From: Myxococcales bacterium
GTDB lineage: Bacteria; Myxococcota; Myxococcia; Myxococcales; Anaeromyxobacteraceae
Direction of reading: 5' to 3'
Assembly (NCBI GenBank): GCA_021806645.1
Contig: JAJZQX010000010.1
Span: 1-64,000, forward strand
Length of the DNA stretch: 64,000 bases
Made by a program: the position numbers and the translations under genes. Below the pieces are notes generated by a model. That model saw nothing but the letters and a program-made list of their open reading frames with translations, was not told the origin of the DNA and ran no database searches. Position 1 is the stretch's first letter, and the number at the start of each line of letters is the position of its first letter. Shown here in pieces: positions 11,941 through 20,000 of the stretch.

Positions 11941-14900
11941 ATGAGGGTCACCTGCCCGCACTGCAGCGCCGCCTACCACGTCGACGACGGGCGCATCCCG
12001 GAGGGCGGCACCAACGTCCGCTGTCCGAAATGCCAGAACTCCTTCCCGGTGCGCCGTGCCGCCGCAGGCGACGCCGCCGGTGTCGCCGCCTCGTCGTCGG
12101 TTCCGCTTCCGGCCCCGGCGGGATTCCCGCCGCCCGTCCCGCCCATGCCGGCCGCCGCTCCGCCGCGCCCGGCCAGCCCACCGGTGATCGCCACGCCACC
12201 GCCGGACCCGTCGCGGGTGCCGCTGCCGTCCCCGGCCGCCAGCCCGTTCGAGGCACCGCCCGTGATGGCCACCGCGCCGCCGGGTCCGCCCCCCGCCGCC
12301 GACTCGCCGTTCGCCGACTCGCCGTTCGCCGCCGCCGGCAGTCCGTTCGCCCCGATCGACTCCCCCTTCGCCGCGGCGGTGGTCTCCTCCACGCCGGCCG
12401 GGATTCCGCCCGCTCCGGCCCAGACGCCGCTCCCGGTTCCTTCCGAGTCGCTCGGTTTCGGCGAGGTCGATTTCGGAGCGCCCGCCGAGGCCCCTCCGCT
12501 TCCGGCCGACCCGCTCCCGGTCCCCGCGCCGCGAGACGACCCCTTCGCGTCACTCGAGCTGGCGCCGCCGCCGCTCCCGCGGGTGGCGTCGCCGCATGCC
12601 GGCGCCTCGTCGCGCGCCCCGGCCGGCGGCGAGGACCTGGAACCGCTGTTCGGTGTTCCGGGCGGCCGGTCGCAGCCCGGCGGGGGACCGGCCGGGGCCG
12701 GTTTCAAGGTCCGGCGGCGGTCTGGCAAGGTCTTCGGGCCGTTCGAGGCGGCCCAGATCGTCTCGATGGTCACCAAGGGGGAGTTGCTGGGCAACGAGGA
12801 CGTCTCCTCCGACGGCGGCGTCTGGGAGCCCATCGGCGCGGTGCCGCGGTTCGCCGACGCGATGCGGACGCTCACCGCCTCGCCGGACGAGCTGGGCGGT
12901 GGCGCCCCGGCCAAGCGGCCGGCGGCGCTGTCCGGCGTGCCGTTCGGCGATCGGATGGCGGTCGCCAAGTTGACCGGGGAGGGGCCGGGAGCCGGGTCGC
13001 GGCCGCGGTGGCTCAAGGCGGCCATCGCGGGCGCCGCCGTGGTGCTGGTGCTCGGCATCGGGGCGAGCGGGCTCCTCACTCGCCACGGCTTCTTCTTCTA
13101 CAAGGTGCTGCGAGGCTCGGGCGACAAGGCCCGCATCGCCCAGCTGGTGGCGCAGGCGCGCGATCTCCTCACCAGGGACGAACTGGTCTCCGACCAGGCG
13201 GCGCTGGCCGCGACCGAGCAGGCGCTGGGCGCCGACGACCGCGAGACGGCCGCGGCGAGCCTCCAGGCCGTGGCGGTGGCGTCGCTCGATCGTCGCCACG
13301 CGGCCCCGGCGGCGGCCTTGCAGCGGGCGCGGGCGCTAGCCACCGGCCTGGCCTCGCAGGAGCCGGAGGACCCGGCCTCGGCGCTGGCGGCGCTGGCGGT
13401 GGCGACGCTCGACGGCGGACCCGCGCTGGCCGCGGCCGAGTCGGCGGTGGAGAAGGCCAAGGGTGGCCCATCGCCCGACGGGCTCGACCTGCTGGGCGAG
13501 GCGGCCCTGCTCCGCGGAGACGCGGCACGGGCGGCCACCATCGACCTTCGCCTCGAGGCGGCGCAGCCCAACACGGTCCGGGCGGCCCGGGCGCTGGGGA
13601 TGGCGGCCGCCGCTCGCGGCGACGTCGCCGGCGCGCGCGGCTGGTTCGAGAAGGCGCTCGCCCGGTCGCCTGGTCACCTCCCCACCCGGCTGGAGCTGGC
13701 GGCGCTGGCCGAGTCGGCCGGGGAGGTGGAGACGGCCGAGAGGGAACTGGTCGTGCTGCTCGCCAAGGAGGCCGGACCGCGGCTCGGCCCCGGGGAGCGC
13801 GCCCGGGCGCTCGGGGTACGCGCCGCGCTGCTGGGACGCCGGGCCGCCACCGCGAAGGCCGGCGACGAGGCCTACGAGGCGGCGCTGGTGCTCGACCCGA
13901 GGCAGTCCGGCCTGCGCCTGGGGTTGGCCCGGCTCCGGCTGAGACGCGGCGACCCGGCCGGGGCGGTGGCCGCGCTGGAGCCGGTGGCCGCCGGCGCCGC
14001 GGGGGACCCGGCCATGGCCGCGCTTCGGGTCCGCGCGCTGGCGGCGGCCGGGCGGGTGCTCGACGCCTCGCAGCTGGTGGACACCGCCCTGGGCCGGTCC
14101 CCCGGGAACCCGCTGCTGCTGGCGGCCAAGGGGGCGGTGCTGGAGGCGCAGGCCAGGCCGGCCGAGGCCCGCAAGCTCTACGAGGAGGCCGCCGCCAAGG
14201 CCCCGGGAGACGTGGCGTTTCGCGTCGCGATCGCGCGGTTGGCGCTCGGCGCGAAGGACCTGTCCGCCGCCGAGGCGGCGCTGGCCGTCGCGGTCGAGAA
14301 GGATGCGCGGGATCCGGCGGCGCAGTCGGCGCTGGGCGACCTGAAGGCGGCCAGGGGGGATGAGCCCGGCGCCGAGGCGGCCTACCGGGCGGCGCTGCTG
14401 CTCGATCCCGAGTACGGCGGCGCCGAGCTGGGGCTGGCCCGGCTGGCGCAAGGCCGGGGCGACGAGGCCGCGGCTCGGGCCGGGCTGGAGAAGGTGCTGG
14501 CGCTCGAGCCACGCAACGCCGGCGCCCACGCGGCGCTCGGGTCCCTGCTCTGGCAGGCCGGCGACCTCGAGGGGGCCGAGAAGAGCTTCGCCACCGCGGT
14601 GCAGCTGGCACCCAAGAACGCGCTGGCGCAGATCCGGCTCGGCGCGGTGAAGCTGCTCCGCCACGACGTGGCCGGGGCGATCGACGCGCTCACGCTCGGG
14701 ACCGGCCTCGACCCCAGCCTGTCGGAGGGGCAGCACTGGCTGGGCCGGGCGCTGCTGGCCAAGGGGGAGAATCCCGCCGCGCTGGCGCGCCTGCGCCGCG
14801 CCGTGGAGCAGGACCCCGGCGACGCCGTCTACCAGCTCCACCTCGGCATCGCGCTGGAGAAGACCAACTCGATGGTCGAGGCGGTGGAGAGCTACCAGGC

Positions 14901-15387
14901 GGCCGCCGCCGCGGACCCGAAGTTCACCGATCCGGTCGAGCGGCTGGGGTTGCTCTACGCCGGCGTCGGCAACTGCGCCACCGCCATGCCGTTCTTCGAG
15001 AGGGCGATGGCCATCGACCCCAGGACCTCCCGCTTCAAGGTGGAGCTGGCCAACTGCCGCCTCAAGGACCACCGGGGGGCCGCTGCCATCAAGCTCTACC
15101 GCGAGGTGCTCAAGTCGGATCCGGCCGAGGTCGCCGTGCTCTACAAGCTGGCCCGGGCGCTCCACGAGACCCAGGGCGCGGCGGCGGCCCTGCCATGGTA
15201 CGAGAAGGCGGCCAGGGCGGAGAAGGGCAACCCCATGCCGCACTACTACCTGGGCTATCTCCACAAGGAGAAGGGGGCCAAGGCGCGCGCGGTGACCGAG
15301 TTCAAGGCCTACCTGGCGCTCAAGCCGGACGCCGACGACAAGGACGACATCCGCCGGGAGATCGAGGACCTGGGCGGCACGCCCTGA
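11941..15387 (+). CDS. Zinc-ribbon, GYF and TPR membrane protein
   Basis: A 1148-aa protein with an MJ0042-type zinc ribbon at its start (Cys5, Cys8, Cys28, Cys31: CPHC...CPKC). A long Ala/Pro-rich linker follows (about 45-250), then a GYF_2-like domain (about 254-310, VFGPFEAAQIVSMVTKGELL), one membrane helix (about 358-380) and about 20 TPR-like repeats to the C terminus. The likely topology puts the ribbon and GYF domain in the cytoplasm and the TPRs in the periplasm. Myxobacterial gliding and secretion-associated proteins have this architecture, and a scaffold role for an envelope complex is an inference. GAGG lies upstream of the ATG. A TolC-type gene follows 51 nt downstream. Confidence 0.85.
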   Translation: MRVTCPHCSAAYHVDDGRIPEGGTNVRCPKCQNSFPVRRAAAGDAAGVAASSSVPLPAPAGFPPPVPPMPAAAPPRPASPPVIATPPPDPSRVPLPSPAASPFEAPPVMATAPPGPPPAADSPFADSPFAAAGSPFAPIDSPFAAAVVSSTPAGIPPAPAQTPLPVPSESLGFGEVDFGAPAEAPPLPADPLPVPAPRDDPFASLELAPPPLPRVASPHAGASSRAPAGGEDLEPLFGVPGGRSQPGGGPAGAGFKVRRRSGKVFGPFEAAQIVSMVTKGELLGNEDVSSDGGVWEPIGAVPRFADAMRTLTASPDELGGGAPAKRPAALSGVPFGDRMAVAKLTGEGPGAGSRPRWLKAAIAGAAVVLVLGIGASGLLTRHGFFFYKVLRGSGDKARIAQLVAQARDLLTRDELVSDQAALAATEQALGADDRETAAASLQAVAVASLDRRHAAPAAALQRARALATGLASQEPEDPASALAALAVATLDGGPALAAAESAVEKAKGGPSPDGLDLLGEAALLRGDAARAATIDLRLEAAQPNTVRAARALGMAAAARGDVAGARGWFEKALARSPGHLPTRLELAALAESAGEVETAERELVVLLAKEAGPRLGPGERARALGVRAALLGRRAATAKAGDEAYEAALVLDPRQSGLRLGLARLRLRRGDPAGAVAALEPVAAGAAGDPAMAALRVRALAAAGRVLDASQLVDTALGRSPGNPLLLAAKGAVLEAQARPAEARKLYEEAAAKAPGDVAFRVAIARLALGAKDLSAAEAALAVAVEKDARDPAAQSALGDLKAARGDEPGAEAAYRAALLLDPEYGGAELGLARLAQGRGDEAAARAGLEKVLALEPRNAGAHAALGSLLWQAGDLEGAEKSFATAVQLAPKNALAQIRLGAVKLLRHDVAGAIDALTLGTGLDPSLSEGQHWLGRALLAKGENPAALARLRRAVEQDPGDAVYQLHLGIALEKTNSMVEAVESYQAAAAADPKFTDPVERLGLLYAGVGNCATAMPFFERAMAIDPRTSRFKVELANCRLKDHRGAAAIKLYREVLKSDPAEVAVLYKLARALHETQGAAAALPWYEKAARAEKGNPMPHYYLGYLHKEKGAKARAVTEFKAYLALKPDADDKDDIRREIEDLGGTP

Positions 15388-15438
15388 CCTCTTTCGGATC
15401 ATCGGCAAGCTGACGGACCTCGCAGAGGAGTAGACCGG

Positions 15439-16737
15439 ATGACGACACTGACCACGGCCCTGCTGGCGCTCTCGCTGGCCCAGGCCCCGCAGACCCTGAC
15501 CCTCGAGGACGCCCTGAAGCGCGCCGACGAGGTGAACCTCGATCTCAAGGCGGCCCAGGCCAGGGTGGGGGTCGCCAAGGCCGGCGTCTGGAAGGCCTGG
15601 AGCTACCACCTGTTGCAGGTCAGCGCGCAGGGGAGCTACGCCTTCAACGACGCCAAGCTGACCTTCCCCCCGCACAACCCGGCGGCGGCGGCCAACACCA
15701 TGTACTTCACCATCCAGCCCTGGGAGCAGACCAGCGCCCAGGTCCAGGCCACGCAGGTGCTGGTGGCGCCGCAGCTCTGGTTCGCCATCCAGAGCGCCTA
15801 CCGGGCCGAGGACGCCGTGGTCTACAGCGTCGAGAACGCCCGGCGCGAGGTGCTCTTCGGCGTGGCGCAGGCCTACTACGCGGTCGCCTCGCTGAAGCGG
15901 CTGGTCGAGGTCTCGCAGCAGCTCCACGAGATCGCCGAGCGGCAGTCGAAGGACGCCAACATCCGGTACCAGGCCGGCACCGTCGCCAAGGTGGCCAGGC
16001 TGCGCGCCGACATGGACCTCGCCCGCGCCGATCAGGACCTGCTCCGCTCCAGGAACTCCTACCAGTCGGCCCGGCTCTCGCTGGCCATCCTGCTCGACCG
16101 GCAGCCCGACTTCGAGGTGGTGGAGCCGCCCGAGCCGGCGCTCCCGGCCGACGTGAGCGGCCTGGAGCTAGGGGCGCTCGACAACCGGCCCGACGTCAAG
16201 GCGGCCCGGGCGCTGGAGGGGGTCTACCTCTCGCAGCGCCGCGTCGCGGCCATGCGCTACCTCCCCACCATCGCGGCCTTCGGGCGATACACCTACGCCG
16301 ATCCGCCCGGCCTGACCGGGCAGACCCAGGCCACCGCGGCCGGGCTCTCCTTCTCCTGGACCATCCTCGACGGCGGCCTGCGCGAGGCCGAGCTGCGCGA
16401 GACCAGCGCCCGGATCGCGGAGGCCGAGGCCAACCGGCGCAACCTGGAGAACCGGGCCCAGGCCGAGGTGCGGGTGGCCTTGCTCGACCTCGAGTCGGCG
16501 CGGGCCAATGCCAAGAAGGCCAAGGAGCAGCGAGACCTGGCCGCGGAGAACCAGCGGCTGGTGGACGTGTCGTTCAAGGCCGGCGCCGCCACGGCGGTGG
16601 AGCAGGCCGACGCCACGTCGGCCTTGCGCAACGCCGAGATCCAGCTGGCCACCGAGATGCTGCAGGCGCAGCTGGCGGCCGTCCGGGTCATGAAGGCGGC
16701 CGGCACCTTCGACCCGGTCAAGGCGGTCCACCGGTAG
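15439..16737 (+). CDS. TolC-family outer-membrane efflux protein
   Basis: A 432-aa outer-membrane channel protein. The short signal peptide is MTTLTTALLALSLAQA, and the mature protein starts with the hallmark TLEDALKRADEVNLDLKAAQARV-type repeat. Two OEP halves follow, with long coiled helices (ARIAEAEANRRNLENRAQAEV and ALRNAEIQLATEMLQAQLA). GAGGAG lies 9 nt before the ATG. No inner-membrane pump or adaptor is adjacent; the upstream neighbour is the large TPR protein. It may be part of a type I-like export or motility complex, or a stand-alone channel. The C terminus abuts the convergent spmB gene. Confidence 0.9.
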   Translation: MTTLTTALLALSLAQAPQTLTLEDALKRADEVNLDLKAAQARVGVAKAGVWKAWSYHLLQVSAQGSYAFNDAKLTFPPHNPAAAANTMYFTIQPWEQTSAQVQATQVLVAPQLWFAIQSAYRAEDAVVYSVENARREVLFGVAQAYYAVASLKRLVEVSQQLHEIAERQSKDANIRYQAGTVAKVARLRADMDLARADQDLLRSRNSYQSARLSLAILLDRQPDFEVVEPPEPALPADVSGLELGALDNRPDVKAARALEGVYLSQRRVAAMRYLPTIAAFGRYTYADPPGLTGQTQATAAGLSFSWTILDGGLREAELRETSARIAEAEANRRNLENRAQAEVRVALLDLESARANAKKAKEQRDLAAENQRLVDVSFKAGAATAVEQADATSALRNAEIQLATEMLQAQLAAVRVMKAAGTFDPVKAVHR

Positions 16738-16743
16738 GGCGCG

Positions 16744-17280
16744 TCACCCGCCGAAGAGCAGCCGCACCACCACCACCGCCGCGGTCATGCCCGCCAGGTC
16801 CGCCAGCAGCGCGGCCGGCAGGGCGTGGCGGTAGCGGGTGATCCCGGCCGCGCCGAAGTAGACGGCCAGCACGTAGAAGGTGGTCTCGGTGGAGCCGCAC
16901 ATCACCGAGACCAGCCGGCCGGCGTAGGAGTCCGGCCCCTCGGTCCGCAGCACGTCGCCCACCACGCCGAGCGCCGCGCCGCCGGAGAGCGGCCGGATCA
17001 CCACCAGCGGCAGCACGCTGGCCGGTATGCCGAGCGGGTCGAGCAGCGGCGCCAGGGCGCGGGCGGCCGCCCCGAGCGCGCCCGAGGACCGGAGCATCCC
17101 CAGCGCCACCAGCACCGCCACCAGCGGCGGCACGATCCGCACGCCGGTCTCGAAGCCGCTCCTGGCCCCCGTGAGGAAGGCGGCGTAGACGTTCACCTTG
17201 CGGGTCAGGGCGTAGAGCGGGATGCCGGCCAGGAGGAGCGGCACGGCCCAGGCCGAGAGCAGGTCGAGCGCGCCCTTCAC
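16744..17280 (-). CDS. spmB: Spore maturation protein B-like (nucleoside recognition Gate domain)
   Basis: A 178-aa polytopic membrane protein matching SpmB: LSAWAVPLLLAGIPLYALTRKVNVYAAFLTG, GARSGFETGVRIVPPLVAVLVALGML, and MCGSTETTFYVLAVYFGA, a highly conserved family segment. It starts at GTG 17280, overlapping the spmA stop (GTGA). In Bacillus, SpmA and SpmB are needed for spore-core dehydration. In Gram-negative bacteria the pair is widespread and its role is unknown; membrane transport of a small molecule is a reasonable guess. Confidence 0.88.
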   Translation of the reverse strand: MKGALDLLSAWAVPLLLAGIPLYALTRKVNVYAAFLTGARSGFETGVRIVPPLVAVLVALGMLRSSGALGAAARALAPLLDPLGIPASVLPLVVIRPLSGGAALGVVGDVLRTEGPDSYAGRLVSVMCGSTETTFYVLAVYFGAAGITRYRHALPAALLADLAGMTAAVVVVRLLFGG

Positions 17281-17864
17281 GGCGCCTCCCCGAGCCGGAG
17301 CCGGGCCAGCAGCCTGGCCACGGTCACCGCCACCACCAGCCCGAAGGCGCTGGCCACCAGCGTGGCGCCGAGGATCTCGGCCGGCGCGCGCGAGCCGGCC
17401 CCGGCCCGCAGCGCGATGACAGTGGCCGGCACCAGCTGGAGCGAGGCGGTGTTCATGACGGCGAAGAGGGCCTGGGCGTCGGTGGCCACCCCCTTCCTCG
17501 GGTTGAGCGTCTCCAGCTCCTGCATGGCCCGCACGCCGAAGGGCGTGGCGGCGTTGCCGAGGCCGAGCAGGTTGGCGGAGAGGTTGAGCACCATCGAGCC
17601 GAGGGCCGGGTGGTCGGGCGGGATCTCCGGGAAGAGCCGCCGCATCACCGGCCGGACCAGCCGCGCCACCTGCGTGACCAGCCCGGCCTCCTCGGCCACC
17701 CGCATCAGGCCTAGCCAGAGCGTCATCACCCCGACCAGCCCGAGCGCGACGGTCACGGCCTTGCCGGCCGACTCGGCGATGGCGCCGGTCAGGGCGGCCA
17801 CCGAGCCGGTGAAGGCGGCGGTGATGACCGCGGCGGCGACCAGGAAGGTCCAGACCAGGCTCAT
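17277..17864 (-). CDS. spmA: Spore maturation protein A-like (nucleoside recognition Gate domain)
   Basis: A 195-aa integral membrane protein matching SpmA, with GLVGVMTLWLGLMRVAEEAG, LVRPVMRRLFPEIP, LNLSANLLGLGNAATPFG and the MNTASLQLVPATVIALR block. ATG 17864 places the start at the first helix (MSLVWTFLVAAAVITAAF); the open frame further upstream has no hydrophobic match. It is divergent from the transglutaminase gene across 57 nt and coupled to spmB. The partners probably act as a heteromer in the inner membrane. In the family the Gate domain is linked to nucleoside or ion passage. Confidence 0.88.
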   Translation of the reverse strand: MSLVWTFLVAAAVITAAFTGSVAALTGAIAESAGKAVTVALGLVGVMTLWLGLMRVAEEAGLVTQVARLVRPVMRRLFPEIPPDHPALGSMVLNLSANLLGLGNAATPFGVRAMQELETLNPRKGVATDAQALFAVMNTASLQLVPATVIALRAGAGSRAPAEILGATLVASAFGLVVAVTVARLLARLRLGEAP

Positions 17865-17906
17865 GCGCCGCGATCCTGGGGTGGTGGACCCGCCACGGCC
17901 AGTTTT

Positions 17907-17915
17907 TGGTACAAC
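17907..17915 (+). promoter_or_regulatory. Possible extended -10 element, leaderless gene
   Basis: TGGTACAAC matches an extended -10 (TGnTATAAT type) and ends 6 nt before the ATG of the transglutaminase lipoprotein. Transcription would start at or next to the start codon, so the message would be leaderless; no ribosome-binding site is present. No -35 is evident. Confidence 0.35.
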
Positions 17916-17921
17916 CCCGGC

Positions 17922-19448
17922 ATGCGCGCCTCTCGCCTCGCCACCGCCCTGGGCCTCGCCGCTGGCCTCGCCGCCTGCCCCGAGGCCGCGACCCGGCACG
18001 CGCCCCAGGCCCCCGGCCCGGCGCTCCCCGGCACCCGCGCCGCCAGCCCGGCCGCCATCGACGCGCTCTCCCTGCGCCGCCCGGCCGGGCCGGAGTGGTT
18101 CGGCCTCTACCTGATGGGCAAGAAGGCCGGCTGGACCCGCACCGAGCTGAAGCGCGAGCCGCGCGACGGCCGGGACGTCATGGTGGCCAGCAGCGAGACG
18201 CTCCTCTCGGCGACCGTGGGGGACAAGTCGGTCTCACGCAGGGTGATGGAGCAGCGGGTCTACGAGGCCCGGCCGGCCGGCCGGCTCCTCTCCTTCCGGG
18301 CCGAGTGGAGCGGCGACGGCGGAGACCGTAGCGTCAGCGGCCGGTGCGCCCCCTCGGGCTGCACCGCCCGGCTGGTCTCGGGCGCCGGGGCTCCGCGGGA
18401 GAGGCCGCTGGGGCCGGTGGCCGAGACGCTCGACCAGGCCGAGGGGGTCCGGCTCGCGGCGGCGCGGCGCGCCACGGTGCGCGGCCCCCAGCTCGATCTC
18501 GAGAAGCTCCGCGTCCGTGAGCTGGAGCAGCGGTTCGTGGGCCGGGAGCGGGTGGCCGGCGCCGGCGTCGAGGCCGAGGTCTCGGTGGTGTCGGAGGCCG
18601 AGGTGGGCGATCGGATGGCCACCGAGTACCGGGTCGCCGATGACGGCCGCGTGGTGGAGATCCGGATCGGCGGGTCGATCGTGGCCCGCCCCGAGAGCGC
18701 CGAGGCGGCCCGCAAGCTCGAGGCCATCGACCTCTTCGCCATGTCGCGGGTGGCGCTCCCCGGGCCGCTGCCGCGGACGGTGCCGGCCACGGTGACCTAC
18801 CGGCTGGCCGGGCTGCCGCCGAGCTTCCGGCGCCCCGACGCCCGGCAGGGCTTCGCCGACGGCCCCAGCGGCACGACGCTCCTCACCGTCAAGGCCCGGC
18901 TGCCGGCCGCCGTAAACCCGGCCCGGGACACGCCGCGCGCCGCGCCCAGTCCCGATCCGGAGCTGGTGGCGCCCAGCCCCACCGTCGACTCGGACAACCC
19001 GGCGGTGGCCGCGCTGGCCCGCGAGGTGGCCGGAGACGTCAAGGGGCGGTACGCCGCGGCGCTGCGCCTCTCCGAGCTGGTCAACCGCCGGCTGGAGAAG
19101 GCCTACGGCGCCTCCAACGACCGGGCCAGCGACGTGCTGGCCGCCGGCAAGGGGGACTGCACCGAGCACTCGGTCCTGCTGGTGGCGCTGGCCCGCGCCC
19201 TGGGGATCCCGGCGCGCCAGGTCCACGGCCTGGTCTACGCCCGCTACGCCGACGGCAAGGACGCCCTCTACTGGCATGCCTGGGCCGAGGTGCGCTCGGC
19301 CGGCGAGTGGATCGCCATCGACCCGACCTTCGGCCAGCCGGTGGCCGACGCCACCCACATCGCCCTCGGCACCGGCACGCAGGTCGACACCATCGGCCTG
19401 CTCGGCGCCCTCCGCGTGGAGAGCGTCGAGGTGAAGCCCGGGCGCTGA
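17922..19448 (+). CDS. Transglutaminase-like lipoprotein
   Basis: A 508-aa probable lipoprotein. The signal peptide ends in the lipobox LAAC (LGLAAGLAACPEA), so it is likely membrane-anchored outside the cytoplasm. The C-terminal transglutaminase core carries a complete triad: Cys413 (GKGDCTEHSVLL), His452 (YWHAWAEV) and Asp467 (IAIDPTFGQ). These domains in bacteria act as peptidases or amide-forming enzymes. The 380 residues before the core have no recognised domain. ATG 17922 fits the signal peptide. It is divergent from spmA and followed 33 nt later by methylmalonyl-CoA epimerase. Substrate unknown. Confidence 0.85.
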   Translation: MRASRLATALGLAAGLAACPEAATRHAPQAPGPALPGTRAASPAAIDALSLRRPAGPEWFGLYLMGKKAGWTRTELKREPRDGRDVMVASSETLLSATVGDKSVSRRVMEQRVYEARPAGRLLSFRAEWSGDGGDRSVSGRCAPSGCTARLVSGAGAPRERPLGPVAETLDQAEGVRLAAARRATVRGPQLDLEKLRVRELEQRFVGRERVAGAGVEAEVSVVSEAEVGDRMATEYRVADDGRVVEIRIGGSIVARPESAEAARKLEAIDLFAMSRVALPGPLPRTVPATVTYRLAGLPPSFRRPDARQGFADGPSGTTLLTVKARLPAAVNPARDTPRAAPSPDPELVAPSPTVDSDNPAVAALAREVAGDVKGRYAAALRLSELVNRRLEKAYGASNDRASDVLAAGKGDCTEHSVLLVALARALGIPARQVHGLVYARYADGKDALYWHAWAEVRSAGEWIAIDPTFGQPVADATHIALGTGTQVDTIGLLGALRVESVEVKPGR

Positions 19449-19481
19449 GCCCACCCCGTGACCCGCCGCCCAGGAGCCCCA

Positions 19482-19877
19482 GTGACCGGACTCGACCACG
19501 TCGCCATCCTCGTCTCCGACCTCGACGCCGCGGTGAAGCTCTACCGCGACGTCTACGGCCTCCACCTCGACGAGATCGAGGAGGTGCCGGCCGAGAAGGT
19601 CCGCGTCGCCATCTTCGGCCACGGGCTGGGGCGCGTGGAGCTGGTCTGTCCGACCGATCCGGAGAGCCCCCTGGCCCAGCGGCTCAAGGAGAAGGGGGAG
19701 GGGTTGCACCACCTCTGCCTGGCGGTGCCCGACCTCCAGCAGGCCATGGACACCCTCCAGGCGGGCGGCGCGCCACTGCTCGACAAGGTCCCGAGGACCG
19801 GGGCGGGCGGTTCCAGGGTGGCTTTCGTGCATCCCCGGGGAAGCCGCGGCGTGCTCGTGGAGTTGAAGCAGAGTTGA
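19482..19877 (+). CDS. mce: Methylmalonyl-CoA epimerase
   Basis: A 131-aa vicinal-oxygen-chelate enzyme that interconverts (R)- and (S)-methylmalonyl-CoA in propionate and odd-chain/branched-chain catabolism. Metal ligands of the family are visible: His in GLDHVAILV, His in GLHHLCLAV and Glu in GVLVELKQS. Length is normal. GTG 19482 was chosen because AGGAG lies 5 nt upstream; GTG 19458 is an in-frame alternative. The mutase is not in the window. A large hairpin follows. Confidence 0.9.
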   Translation: MTGLDHVAILVSDLDAAVKLYRDVYGLHLDEIEEVPAEKVRVAIFGHGLGRVELVCPTDPESPLAQRLKEKGEGLHHLCLAVPDLQQAMDTLQAGGAPLLDKVPRTGAGGSRVAFVHPRGSRGVLVELKQS

Positions 19878-19926
19878 CCACCGGCCCCCTCGCGGGTGGC
19901 CGTCGTCCCGCGGGGCGCCCGGTGGT
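19877..19926 (+). terminator. Large imperfect hairpin after mce
   Basis: Outer arms ACCACCGG (19877-19884) and CCGGTGGT (19919-19926) are perfect complements. The interior also pairs (CCCC-CGCGGG with CCCGCG-GGG). There is no T tract. The position between mce and the next promoter suggests termination. Confidence 0.45.
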
Positions 19927-19938
19927 GGCTGGACCTCC

Positions 19939-19968
19939 TTGACCGTACTCGGGAGGCCGTGATGTATG
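19939..19968 (+). promoter_or_regulatory. Possible sigma-70 promoter for the TIGR04551-like gene
   Basis: TTGACC (19939-19944) and TGTATG (19963-19968) are separated by 18 nt, with the start codon about 30 nt further on. The -35 is good and the -10 is weak. Confidence 0.35.
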
Positions 19969-20000
19969 GACCCGTTTCCGACCACATTCGAGAGGTTTCC

